A stretch of DNA of 11,503 nt from CAVCAD01 sp036653735 (GTDB lineage: Bacteria; Bacillota_I; Bacilli_A; RF39; UBA660), in assembly GCA_036653735.1 (NCBI GenBank), contig JAVVTI010000028.1, forward strand, positions 1 to 11,503. Direction: 5' to 3'. Positions 1 through 7,663 of the stretch are shown one piece after another (the stretch's first letter is position 1; every line of letters begins with the position of its first letter). The notes under the pieces were generated by a model, which was not told where the DNA came from, made no database searches, and worked only from the letters and a program-made list of their open reading frames with translations. The position numbers and the translations under genes are program-made.

Positions 1-9
1 ACATTTATA

Positions 10-38
10 TAGACATTATATAAAAAGTTTAGTACAAT
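10..38 (+). promoter_or_regulatory. SigA-type promoter of the transglutaminase-like gene, probably leaderless
   Basis: A -35 element TAGACA (10-15, five of six matches to TTGACA) and a -10 element TACAAT (33-38, five of six matches to TATAAT) are separated by exactly 17 bases. The ATG at 45 lies six bases after the -10, which is where transcription would be expected to start. No Shine-Dalgarno sequence lies between the -10 and the ATG, so the transcript probably begins at or next to the start codon. The promoter match is seen directly; leaderless initiation is inferred. Confidence 0.7.
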
Positions 39-44
39 ATATAT

Positions 45-914
45 ATGAAAAAAATATTAAAATTTCTAATATACTTAAATCTTTTATTATTCATCTTCTT
101 TTTATTTTATACTAATAAAGAAGCTATACTTGAATTAATAGTACCTAAAAGAGAAATAGTAATAAAAGAAAGTAATAAATATAAAAGAACTTATGATTAT
201 ACTACATTTAAAGTATCTAATGATTTTATACCTAATAATAAAGAAGAAATACTTAATATTATATATAATATTCTTAATAATGGTTATGATACATTTACTT
301 TTTATTGTGATGATGAGTATAATGAATGCTTTGATGATGTAATTAAAATAAGTAATGATGATAGTCTTATTAGTAAGATAGTTAACTACGTAAGTCCTTT
401 AAATAGTTATGAGAATTTTAATACTACTGTAGATAATCAGGGTAAAATAAAAATAAATGTAAATAGAACATATAATGAACAAGATATTAATTATATAGAC
501 TCAACTGTTGAAAGTATTATATCATCTCTTAATATAAATAGTAGTGATGGTGATCTCTCAGCACTAACTAAAGTACATAATTATATAATAGATAATGTTA
601 CTTATGATAAATCATTACAAAAGAATAAAGCAATTAATGCTCTTAGAGATAAAACTGCTACATGTAATGGATATGCTAATTTACTCTCTATCTTCCTAGA
701 TAAACTTAATATTCCTAATTTCAAAGTATCTAGTGATAATCATTTATGGAATGCAGTTTATATAGATGGAATATGGAAACATGTTGATTCAACTTGGAAT
801 GATACCAATGATAAAAATCATCATCTATTCTTTTTAATAGATACTACTAAGCTATTATCTCTTGATAAAGAAGAACATAACTTTGATATAGAATTTTATA
901 AAGAACTTAAATAA
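45..914 (+). CDS. Membrane-anchored transglutaminase-like (papain-fold) protein
   Basis: This 289-residue protein has an N-terminal hydrophobic segment (about residues 6-23) after a short lysine-rich start, which fits a signal anchor with the rest outside the cell. The C-terminal part is a transglutaminase-like domain: Cys207 in TATCNGYANL, His233 in NHLWNAVY and Asp248 in HVDSTWND form the expected Cys-His-Asp triad, and the flanking WKHVDSTWND segment is typical of the family. Family members are cysteine proteases, amidases or cross-linking enzymes, often acting at the cell surface; the substrate here cannot be told. The middle region (about 45-160) is not recognised and carries Cys88 and Cys95 seven residues apart in an acidic loop. 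The start has no Shine-Dalgarno but follows a promoter directly. The 3' end overlaps the end of the convergent miaA by 19 bases. Confident in the domain, not in the role. Confidence 0.85.
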   Translation: MKKILKFLIYLNLLLFIFFLFYTNKEAILELIVPKREIVIKESNKYKRTYDYTTFKVSNDFIPNNKEEILNIIYNILNNGYDTFTFYCDDEYNECFDDVIKISNDDSLISKIVNYVSPLNSYENFNTTVDNQGKIKINVNRTYNEQDINYIDSTVESIISSLNINSSDGDLSALTKVHNYIIDNVTYDKSLQKNKAINALRDKTATCNGYANLLSIFLDKLNIPNFKVSSDNHLWNAVYIDGIWKHVDSTWNDTNDKNHHLFFLIDTTKLLSLDKEEHNFDIEFYKELK

Positions 915-1771
915 ATATCATTTATAACTTTATTTGTATCATTATAATCAAGTGTTATATATTTTATATTAGTAAATTGATGCTTAAAGAAAGTTTCTTG
1001 TCTCTTAGCATATTTTCTAGTATTTTGTTTTATTAATAATATAGCCTCTTGTAAAGAAATTTCATTTTTAAAATATTTATTTAATTCTTTATAACCAATA
1101 ATAGTATCAAGAACCCTATAGTTTTTATTATATAAAAGAAATGCTTCATCTATAAGACCAGAGTTTATCATATTATCAACACGAGTATTTATTCTATTAT
1201 AAAGAATACTTCTAGGTACATCTAAATAGTAAAAATCTGCCTCATATATAGGAGTACTATTATTTTCATTTATAATAGCTTTCCCAGTATTATGATAATT
1301 ATTAAGAAATCTAACTAGTCTTTTTCTATTATTAACGTGTATTAAGTTATTACTATTAATTATATCTACTTTTCTTTTAAGTTCTTCATTACTTAAATCT
1401 TCATACATACATAATGTTTTATTATTAGCTATTAAATCATAGTTATATAGAAGTGCTTTTATATATAAAGCACTACCCCCTGTTATAATAACATTTATAT
1501 TATTCTTAATTAAAGTATTAAGTATTTTTCTTCCATCATTTTGATAATCATATATAGAATATTCTTGATCTAAATCTAGAAAGTCTATTAGATAATGCTT
1601 TATACCATCCATCTCTTTATATGTAGTTTTACTAACTCCTATAGATACATCTTTATACATTTGAACTTTATCAGAGTTTATTATTTGAGCATTAAGTTTC
1701 TTTGCTAGTTTAATAGATATTTCTGTTTTACCAGAGCCTGTTTGTCCTAATAATACTATTATTTTACTCAT
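896..1771 (-). CDS. miaA: tRNA dimethylallyltransferase (MiaA)
   Basis: MiaA transfers a dimethylallyl group from DMAPP to N6 of A37 in tRNAs reading codons that begin with U, giving i6A. The family motifs appear in order: P-loop GQTGSGKT (residues 9-16), NSDKVQMY (32-39) with the conserved Asp34, GIKHYLIDF (56-64), TGGSALYIKALLYNYD (97-112), the NNRKRLVR segment (147-154), TIIGYKEL (223-230) and the C-terminal NTRKYAKRQETFFKH (250-264). At 291 residues it is slightly shorter than the usual 300-316. The start shares ATGA with the mutL stop (four-base overlap), with GAGGG at 1776-1780 four bases upstream, so translation is probably coupled to mutL, as in many bacteria where mutL and miaA adjoin. 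It is the last gene of the - strand unit and its end overlaps the convergent transglutaminase gene. Confidence 0.96.
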   Translation of the reverse strand: MSKIIVLLGQTGSGKTEISIKLAKKLNAQIINSDKVQMYKDVSIGVSKTTYKEMDGIKHYLIDFLDLDQEYSIYDYQNDGRKILNTLIKNNINVIITGGSALYIKALLYNYDLIANNKTLCMYEDLSNEELKRKVDIINSNNLIHVNNRKRLVRFLNNYHNTGKAIINENNSTPIYEADFYYLDVPRSILYNRINTRVDNMINSGLIDEAFLLYNKNYRVLDTIIGYKELNKYFKNEISLQEAILLIKQNTRKYAKRQETFFKHQFTNIKYITLDYNDTNKVINDIYLSSL

Positions 1772-3477
1772 TGTGCCCTCTTAAATAATTTTTCTAATTC
1801 ATATATAGGATATTTTATAATAGTTGGTCTTCCATGAGGACAAGTATATGGAAACTCACACTTAAATAAACGTTTTATAAGTATTTCTTCTTCATCAAGT
1901 GATAAAGTACTATTAGCTTTAATACTTGCTTTACATGCTAAAGAAGCTGCTACTTTATCATTAAAGGCTACTCTATCAAATGAAGAAGATAAAGAACATA
2001 CTAAATCAATAATAGTTTTAATACTATCTTCTTCATAACCAGACTTAAGCCATAAAGGATGAGAAGTTATCCTATATGTATTTTTACCAAATGGATTTAA
2101 TTCAAAACCTAAAGAAGTTAAAACACTTATATTTTCAGTTATAGTAATAAAATCACTAGTAGAAAGCTCTATTATATATGGAATAAGAATACTTATACTA
2201 CTTGTTTTATCTTTTTTAAGCTCATTTAAGTATATCTCATAGTTTATTCTTTCATTAGCAGCATGAATATCTATTATATACATTATATCCTTACTATGAG
2301 CTATTAAGTATGTACCAAGAGCTAAACCTACAGGTTCTATTAAAGATGGTTCATTATTATATGAACACTCTTCCTCATTACATGAAAAATCAAGCTCCAT
2401 ATTATCATATACTTTACTTTCATTACTTATATTATAAGTATTACTATTTTCTTGTTTATCATAAATAACATCCTCATACGCCTTAAAAGTATTATTAATA
2501 CTAAGAAGCTTATTCCTAATCTCATCAAATACTAAATCATTAAGACTACTCATCTTACTAAACTTAATATCCTGCTTAGTAGGATGTATATTAACATCTA
2601 TTAGTGTTGGATCAGTTTCTATATATAATACTACTATAGGAAACTTATTATCAAACATATAAGTATGATAAGCATTTTTAATAGTCTTATTTAATATATT
2701 ATTATTTACTACTCTATTATTTACTATAGTTACTATCCCACTTTTATTACTTTTTTGTATATTTATATTAGTTATATAACCCTTTATACTATAATCATCA
2801 TTAAAAGCCTCTATATAATGAATATTCTTAGATACATTGTATCCAAAAACCTCAAATATAGTTTTAGCTATATTATTAGAGCCCGTTGTAGAAAATACAC
2901 AGTTAGAATCATTAGTAAGTATAAATGAAATCTCTTGATGAGAAAGTGCTAACTTCTCAAGAAATAATACTATATTAGCTAACTCTGAACTTAAACTACG
3001 AAGAAATTTAAGTCTAACTGGAGTATTATAGAATATATTTATTACTTCTATAATAGTTCCTTTATTACAACTTCCCTTCTCACTTTTAACTATTTTACCT
3101 GCTTTTAATAATACATGAGTACTTTCTATACCATTAGATGTTTGCATATCTATATCACTTACACTAGCTATAGAAGGTAATGCTTCCCCTCTAAAACCCA
3201 GCGTATTTATGAAATATAAATCATTTTCATTCCTTATCTTACTTGTAGCATGAGCACTAAATGATAATAAAGAATCTTCTTTACTCATACCTACACCATC
3301 ATCTATTACTTTAATACTTTTAGTACCAGAAGATAAAAGCTTAATCTCAATCTTCTTACTTTTAGCATCTATACTATTTTCAACAAGTTCTTTTACTACA
3401 TTTGCTATTTTTTCTACTACTTCACCTGCAGCTATTTTATTACAAAGATTTTCATCCATTATTTTAATATTATTCAT
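1768..3477 (-). CDS. mutL: DNA mismatch repair protein MutL, endonuclease type
   Basis: MutL couples mismatch recognition by MutS to strand removal. The N-terminal GHKL ATPase shows NKIAAGEVV (13-21), KELVENSIDA (29-38, with Glu30 and Asn34 at the catalytic and Mg-binding positions), DDGVGM (59-64) and GFRGEAL (94-100). The C-terminal domain carries the metal-dependent nicking motifs of organisms lacking MutH: DIHAANERINYE (403-414, matching DxHA-x2-E-x4-E), ACKASIKAN (514-522) and CPHGRP (546-551). The usual ERP after AAGEVV is replaced by EKI (22-24). At 569 residues it is shorter than the usual 600-650, mainly because the linker (about 325-380) is short. The start lies directly after the yqeH stop (TAAATG) without a clear Shine-Dalgarno, so coupled translation is likely. 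The stop is TGA, supporting the standard code. No mutS is in the window. Confidence 0.96.
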   Translation of the reverse strand: MNNIKIMDENLCNKIAAGEVVEKIANVVKELVENSIDAKSKKIEIKLLSSGTKSIKVIDDGVGMSKEDSLLSFSAHATSKIRNENDLYFINTLGFRGEALPSIASVSDIDMQTSNGIESTHVLLKAGKIVKSEKGSCNKGTIIEVINIFYNTPVRLKFLRSLSSELANIVLFLEKLALSHQEISFILTNDSNCVFSTTGSNNIAKTIFEVFGYNVSKNIHYIEAFNDDYSIKGYITNINIQKSNKSGIVTIVNNRVVNNNILNKTIKNAYHTYMFDNKFPIVVLYIETDPTLIDVNIHPTKQDIKFSKMSSLNDLVFDEIRNKLLSINNTFKAYEDVIYDKQENSNTYNISNESKVYDNMELDFSCNEEECSYNNEPSLIEPVGLALGTYLIAHSKDIMYIIDIHAANERINYEIYLNELKKDKTSSISILIPYIIELSTSDFITITENISVLTSLGFELNPFGKNTYRITSHPLWLKSGYEEDSIKTIIDLVCSLSSSFDRVAFNDKVAASLACKASIKANSTLSLDEEEILIKRLFKCEFPYTCPHGRPTIIKYPIYELEKLFKRAQ

Positions 3478-4476
3478 TTATATCAAATTCTTTCTTTTTG
3501 AAATTAAACTTTCATCTAAAGTATATACTACTACTTGTGCTTCCTTAGTTATTTTAATAAACCCTAAACCATTTATAACTATATCTTCATTTCCATTTAC
3601 ACATAAATGTTTCTTAGGAAGTACTATTAATTTATCACTAGTAACTATTTTCATCTTACTATATAATAAGTGATTATTCATATAAAAGCTAAAACTATTA
3701 GTACTTCCCTTTACAAAGTCAATTCTAAGTATATCAGATACTATAACAGTAAATCCCTCTTTAATCTGAATAGTTTTAACTTTTATTTCCTTCTTAGGTG
3801 TAATCCTCTTAATCTCACTAGGCTTTAAAAAGTTATATATACTTGTTTCTGTTATAAAACCTGGAGTATCAATAAAAGTATAATCACCTATTTTAATTTT
3901 AATAAAATCTATTGTAGTATTAGGTATTTCACTAGTAACTATATTAGTAATATGTCCTAAAGAATTAGATAAAGAATTTATTAAAGTACTTTTACCAGCA
4001 TTTGTCTTACCCACTAAGTAAATATTCTTAATATTCTTCCTATTAAGTAACCTAATAAGACTATCTATATTAGTCTTCTTAGTACTACTAATACATACTA
4101 TATCATCATATATTAAGTATTCTTCATTTAAGTATGTAATAAGCTTCTTATCTTTAATACTCTTAGGTAGTAAATCTTTCTTAGTTAAAAGAAGTATCTT
4201 AGGAGTAGTTATTGATTTATAATACTCTATTGATTCTGGTGTAATATTAAGTATATCAACTAAAAACAATATCAAAGTATTTTCTTTAGATATAGTTTTA
4301 ATAAGCTTATTAAATTCAACCTTCTTAGTAATACATTGAGTTTGTCCATAATTTTTAATCTTAAAACATCTAGTACATACACTACACTCATCACTTACTT
4401 TAGGATTAATATATCCTATCTTACTTTTATCTTCTGTTTGTAATTTAACACCACACCCTGTGCATCTCTTAATCAT
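3478..4476 (-). CDS. yqeH: Ribosome biogenesis GTPase YqeH (circularly permuted)
   Basis: YqeH is a GTPase needed for 30S subunit assembly in Firmicutes. An N-terminal zinc finger uses CTGC (5-8) and CSVCTRC (31-37). The GTPase motifs are in the permuted order that defines the family: G4 TKKD (98-101), G5 SST (130-132), then G1 GKTNAGKST (156-164), G2 around Thr187/Thr188 and G3 DTPG (203-206). A beta-rich C-terminal region (about 220-320) follows. The G2 segment reads PNTT where PGTT is usual. At 332 residues it is somewhat shorter than the B. subtilis protein (about 366). A strong Shine-Dalgarno AAAGGAG (4483-4489) sits seven bases before the ATG, and the start overlaps the end of yqeG by eight bases. 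The yqeG-yqeH order is the same as in Bacillus. Confidence 0.95.
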   Translation of the reverse strand: MIKRCTGCGVKLQTEDKSKIGYINPKVSDECSVCTRCFKIKNYGQTQCITKKVEFNKLIKTISKENTLILFLVDILNITPESIEYYKSITTPKILLLTKKDLLPKSIKDKKLITYLNEEYLIYDDIVCISSTKKTNIDSLIRLLNRKNIKNIYLVGKTNAGKSTLINSLSNSLGHITNIVTSEIPNTTIDFIKIKIGDYTFIDTPGFITETSIYNFLKPSEIKRITPKKEIKVKTIQIKEGFTVIVSDILRIDFVKGSTNSFSFYMNNHLLYSKMKIVTSDKLIVLPKKHLCVNGNEDIVINGLGFIKITKEAQVVVYTLDESLISKRKNLI

Positions 4477-4993
4477 AATATACTCCTTTAGTAAATAAAT
4501 CTTTCTTACGTAACTTATTTAATACTATCTTCTCAAGTTTCCTATTAATAGTAGTTGCAAATAAATCCTTAGTACTAATAGGATTAACTAATATACTAAG
4601 AACCTGTGCTTTATTAGCACCATATATATCAGTTGTTAGCCTATCTCCCACTGATGCAACTTCACTAGGCTTAAAATTATATTTATTCATTATCTTTATA
4701 TAACTATTAATTTTAGGTTTCATAGCAAAAGCACATGCATCAATACATAATTCATTCATAAAAGAACTAATTCTTTGCTTAGGACTATTAGAGTTTATAA
4801 TAACTTTAAATCCCATATTCTTAATATTATAAATAAGCTCTTTTAGTTCTTTAGAAGTACTATTAACAGATGCACTTACTAAGGTATTATCAAGATCAAA
4901 TAATATACACTTAATATTTCTATTAAGTAATTTTTCATAATTTATTGTATATATACTTTTATAGTACATATCAGGTACATATTTTGTAAGCAT
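4469..4993 (-). CDS. yqeG: YqeG-family HAD phosphatase (IIIA type)
   Basis: This 174-residue protein is the length of Firmicutes YqeG (about 172). The haloacid dehalogenase motifs are complete: motif I FDLDNTL (32-38, nucleophile Asp33 and acid/base Asp35), motif II with Ser68 in IINSNS, Lys92 in AMKPK (motif III) and GDRLTTDIYGAN (116-127, motif IV acidic residues Asp117 and Asp122). The family is annotated as a HAD phosphatase; its physiological substrate is not established. GAGGAA (5001-5006) lies seven bases before the ATG. It follows the prepilin peptidase gene after 20 bases and overlaps yqeH by eight bases. Its conserved link to yqeH suggests a role tied to ribosome assembly or nucleotide metabolism, which is inference. 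Confidence 0.93.
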   Translation of the reverse strand: MLTKYVPDMYYKSIYTINYEKLLNRNIKCILFDLDNTLVSASVNSTSKELKELIYNIKNMGFKVIINSNSPKQRISSFMNELCIDACAFAMKPKINSYIKIMNKYNFKPSEVASVGDRLTTDIYGANKAQVLSILVNPISTKDLFATTINRKLEKIVLNKLRKKDLFTKGVYYD

Positions 4994-5013
4994 AATATTT
5001 TTCCTCGCTTAAC

Positions 5014-5763
5014 TTATATTATAAACGTGAGAAGCTCTTTTGTAAAGTAAAGTGTTATAAGAGATGCAATTAATATAAAAGGACCAAAGGGAATTATATT
5101 TTCTTTCTTATCCCTACAAAATAAACTATATATTAAACCAAGAAATGATGAGACAAATAATGTTATAAGACTTATATATAAATTATGTGGTAAAGATGCC
5201 ATAAAGATTAATTTAATATCCCCAGTACCTAAGCTTTCTTTCTTAAATAAATAATTACCAAGTAATTTAAGAAGTATCATAATAATTAGCATAATTAAAG
5301 CATATAAAATATTATATATAGATAGTTTAATACCATTAAATATTATATTACAAATAATAAGTAATACTGATGATATAACAAGTACTCTATCAGATATATA
5401 ATAATAATAAAAATCACTTACTAAAGTTATAGATAATGCACTACAAAGTATAATAGAAATAAAGAAATTATAAGAGCATCCATATAACAAATAAAATAGT
5501 AAAAATGAACTTGCAGTAAAAAGCTCTATTATAGGATACACCTTACTTATTTTATTATTACAGTAAGCACATTTTCCTTTTAAAAATATATAAGAAAACA
5601 AAGGAATATTCATATACCAAGCTAATTCATGATTACACTTAGGACAATAACTATTAGGTTTAATTAATGATATCTTTTTAGGTATTCTTAGTCCAGCACA
5701 AGCAAAAAAACTACCAAAGATTAAACCCATTATAAAGATAATAATAGATATAAATATATTCAT
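5014..5763 (-). CDS. Prepilin peptidase (A24 family, PilD/ComC-like)
   Basis: This polytopic membrane aspartic protease cleaves the leader of type IV prepilins or competence pseudopilins. From the chosen start at 5763 (249 residues) the protein opens with a hydrophobic helix and GSFFACAGLRIPK, as ComC and PilD do. It then has a zinc-binding domain with two CxxC pairs (Cys40/43 and Cys65/68), and about six further membrane segments. The two catalytic aspartates are Asp117 (SDFYYYYISD) and Asp182 in GTGDIK, the GxGD signature. An ATG at 5787 would add eight residues and overlap pilC by 19 bases, but its AGGA is only two bases away. The 5763 start lies five bases after the pilC stop, with GGGAAGGGG (5777-5785) 13 bases upstream. 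It forms an operon with the platform protein, so the two probably serve the same pilus-like machine. Confidence 0.93.
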   Translation of the reverse strand: MNIFISIIIFIMGLIFGSFFACAGLRIPKKISLIKPNSYCPKCNHELAWYMNIPLFSYIFLKGKCAYCNNKISKVYPIIELFTASSFLLFYLLYGCSYNFFISIILCSALSITLVSDFYYYYISDRVLVISSVLLIICNIIFNGIKLSIYNILYALIMLIIMILLKLLGNYLFKKESLGTGDIKLIFMASLPHNLYISLITLFVSSFLGLIYSLFCRDKKENIIPFGPFILIASLITLYFTKELLTFII

Positions 5764-5768
5764 AAGTA

Positions 5769-7532
5769 TTATAATACCCCTTCCCATAGTCCTATCATTG
5801 GTACTATTACTGCTATTATAATACCTCCTACTATAATAGCTAAGAATGCTATCATAACAGGCTCTATAAATGCTTTAACTGTACCTACTAAACTTCTTTG
5901 TTCTTTTTGATAATACTCACTAACCTTCTCAAGCATAACAGCCGCCTGGGATGTACTTTCTCCTGTAACCATCATATGATAAGCAAGTTCAGGCACAGCC
6001 CAGTGTCCTTTAAAAGCAGTACTCATCTTATCCCCTCTTAATAAGTTAGAAATAGTATCAAACATAATCATCTTATATATTTCATTTGATGTAATCTTAC
6101 CTAGTATATCCATACTATCAGTAAGTAAAATACTATTTTTCTCTAAAGATGAGAACGTCTTACTAAATAATGTTATCTCTTTATATATAAGTATTTTTCC
6201 TATTATAGGTAAATGCATTAATATAAACTGCACAAAAGTTCTAAACGCTTTAATATTCTTATAAAGAACAATAAATATACAAACTATACCTACAGTTGCT
6301 AAAATAATTATATAATATTTAGTTTTAATAAACGTAGATAAATTAATAATAAATATAGTAAGAGGATTAAGCTTTATATTAGATTGGTTATATACACTAA
6401 CAAACTGAGGTATTATATATACAAGTATAAATGTAACAACTCCTATAGCAAATATTAATATAATACTCGGATAAGTAAGAGCACTCTTAACAGTTTTCTT
6501 AGTATCTTCTATATCAGTATAATACTGAGACATCTCATCTAAAGTTCCCTCAAGATCTCCTATTAATTCAGATGCTTTTAACATATTTATAAGTAGAGAT
6601 GGAAACATATTCTTTTGCTTTTCAAGAGCAGAAGAAAAACTCTCTCCCATAGTAAGTTCATATATTATAGAGTCATATACATGTTTATATGCTTTTTTCT
6701 TATTTTGTGCTGCTAATATCTTAACACTATCTGTAAGAGGAACTCCAGCTTTAACATATGTAGATAATTGTGTTAACCAAAATATAAGATCTTTCATCTT
6801 CATTTTACTTGTAAATAATTGACTATCTCCATGTAAAAAGTCTATCCATTTATTTGTCTTAATATTATAAACTTCATACCCTTCATCTAATAAGTATGAA
6901 TGAGTATCTAATTTAGATAAAGCACTAAAATAACCTTTTATATATTTACCATCTTTATTCTTAGCTAAATATTTATATACATGTTTCTCTTCTGTTCTCT
7001 CAGCATCTTTACTAGTTTTATCTATATATAGAACTTCTAATTCTCTTTCTTTCTTATTCCTATAATGTTTAACTATATTTAAATTATTAAACTTATAAAC
7101 AAAATATGACTTTATTCTATTAGGTAATTCCTTAAAAAATATACCAATTTTTTCTATATATTTTTTAATCTTTTTATATACAAAATTAATACAAGACCCT
7201 ACCATATTAAATATGAATAATGGAATAGAATAGAAAATAAACTTAGTAAATATAAATAAACCACTAATAAAAGCCTTCATTATATTAAATACTTCTAAAA
7301 ATATAGGATATAATATCTTTATAAATATAGTTTTAAATATTTTATAAATAAATTTAAAAGCATTACTACCACCTATAAATATATACATAAAAGCAGTAAA
7401 AACAACGGTAAAAAAGAAATCTAATACCTTAAATAGCCCATAAAAAATAGACTTTAAAAGCTTATATATTTCTATAGAAAGACACTTTATACCAGTAAAT
7501 AAATATTTGAACATTCTTTTAAGTGTACCCAT
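5769..7532 (-). CDS. PilC/GspF-type pilus inner-membrane platform protein with a long N-terminal extension
   Basis: The protein has 587 residues, against about 400 for typical PilC, GspF or ComGB. Residues about 183-232 match the usual N-terminal start of the family (YKYLAKNKDGKYIKGYFSA, then LLDEGYEVYNI). Two T2SSF repeats follow, about 247-372 and 450-577, each ending in membrane helices. The tail IEPVMIAFLAIIVGGIII is typical. The family forms the membrane platform that, with an ATPase, drives assembly of type IV pili, type II secretion or competence pseudopili. Ahead of this lies an extra segment of about 180 residues, rich in Phe, Ile, Tyr and Lys: hydrophobic or amphipathic helices at about 34-54, 60-84, 87-115 and 116-134, then a charged linker (155-183). 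The start has AGGGAG (7540-7545) seven bases upstream and a promoter at 7565-7573. No ATPase or pilin gene is in the window. Confidence 0.92.
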   Translation of the reverse strand: MGTLKRMFKYLFTGIKCLSIEIYKLLKSIFYGLFKVLDFFFTVVFTAFMYIFIGGSNAFKFIYKIFKTIFIKILYPIFLEVFNIMKAFISGLFIFTKFIFYSIPLFIFNMVGSCINFVYKKIKKYIEKIGIFFKELPNRIKSYFVYKFNNLNIVKHYRNKKERELEVLYIDKTSKDAERTEEKHVYKYLAKNKDGKYIKGYFSALSKLDTHSYLLDEGYEVYNIKTNKWIDFLHGDSQLFTSKMKMKDLIFWLTQLSTYVKAGVPLTDSVKILAAQNKKKAYKHVYDSIIYELTMGESFSSALEKQKNMFPSLLINMLKASELIGDLEGTLDEMSQYYTDIEDTKKTVKSALTYPSIILIFAIGVVTFILVYIIPQFVSVYNQSNIKLNPLTIFIINLSTFIKTKYYIIILATVGIVCIFIVLYKNIKAFRTFVQFILMHLPIIGKILIYKEITLFSKTFSSLEKNSILLTDSMDILGKITSNEIYKMIMFDTISNLLRGDKMSTAFKGHWAVPELAYHMMVTGESTSQAAVMLEKVSEYYQKEQRSLVGTVKAFIEPVMIAFLAIIVGGIIIAVIVPMIGLWEGVL

Positions 7533-7539
7533 AAGTAGA

Positions 7540-7573
7540 CTCCCTTTTATTCTTATCTAAATAAATTATATCA
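7540..7573 (-). promoter_or_regulatory. Extended -10 promoter and ribosome binding site of the pilC-to-miaA unit
   Basis: On the - strand TGATATAAT (7573-7565) is a perfect -10 hexamer preceded by the TGn extension. No good -35 is visible at 16-18 bases, which is common for extended -10 promoters. Transcription would start near 7558, giving a leader of about 26 bases that contains AGGGAG (7545-7540) seven bases before the pilC ATG. No comparable promoter or terminator is seen between the six genes downstream, so this probably drives them all. Confidence 0.7.
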
Positions 7574-7619
7574 TAATATGTAAATAAATCATATGTTTTT
7601 ATATAATTTTTATATTTCT

Positions 7620-7659
7620 TTAACATATTAAAATTAATTTAATATAATAGTATAGGTGA
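7620..7659 (+). promoter_or_regulatory. SigA-type promoter and Shine-Dalgarno of the YqfQ-like gene
   Basis: TTAACA (7620-7625) and TATAAT (7643-7648) are separated by 17 bases, matching the consensus at 11 of 12 positions. Transcription should start near 7655, inside or just at the Shine-Dalgarno AGGTGA (7654-7659). The leader would then be only about 10 bases long. The ATG at 7664 is four bases after the Shine-Dalgarno and the next ATG, at 7667, is seven bases after it. Confidence 0.75.
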
Positions 7660-7663
7660 AATA

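Noticed and set aside
905..940. AT-only inverted repeat near the miaA/transglutaminase junction as a terminator
   Set aside because: The possible pairing (AAATAAA with TTTATTT) has no G-C pairs, lies inside miaA coding sequence and is expected by chance at this base composition.
1768..1771. Possible mollicute code with TGA as tryptophan, given the extreme AT content
   Set aside because: TGA ends mutL exactly at an ATGA junction with miaA, right after the conserved C-terminus. Tryptophans in conserved positions, such as the TWW in RpoD, are TGG, and all genes are complete with the standard code.
6987..7532. The PilC N-terminal extension as a separate small membrane protein gene
   Set aside because: The frame runs without a stop into the PilC domain, and I saw no evident ribosome binding site and start near residue 183. 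A fused single protein is the simpler reading.
7571..7596. Short repeats (ATCATA and CATATG types) in the divergent intergenic region as an operator
   Set aside because: The arms are only five to six AT bases, not well centred on either promoter, and such matches are frequent in this composition.
7602..7607. A second TATAAT on the + strand upstream of the YqfQ-like gene
   Set aside because: No acceptable -35 lies 16-18 bases upstream, while the TTAACA/TATAAT pair closer to the gene matches the consensus at 11 of 12 positions.
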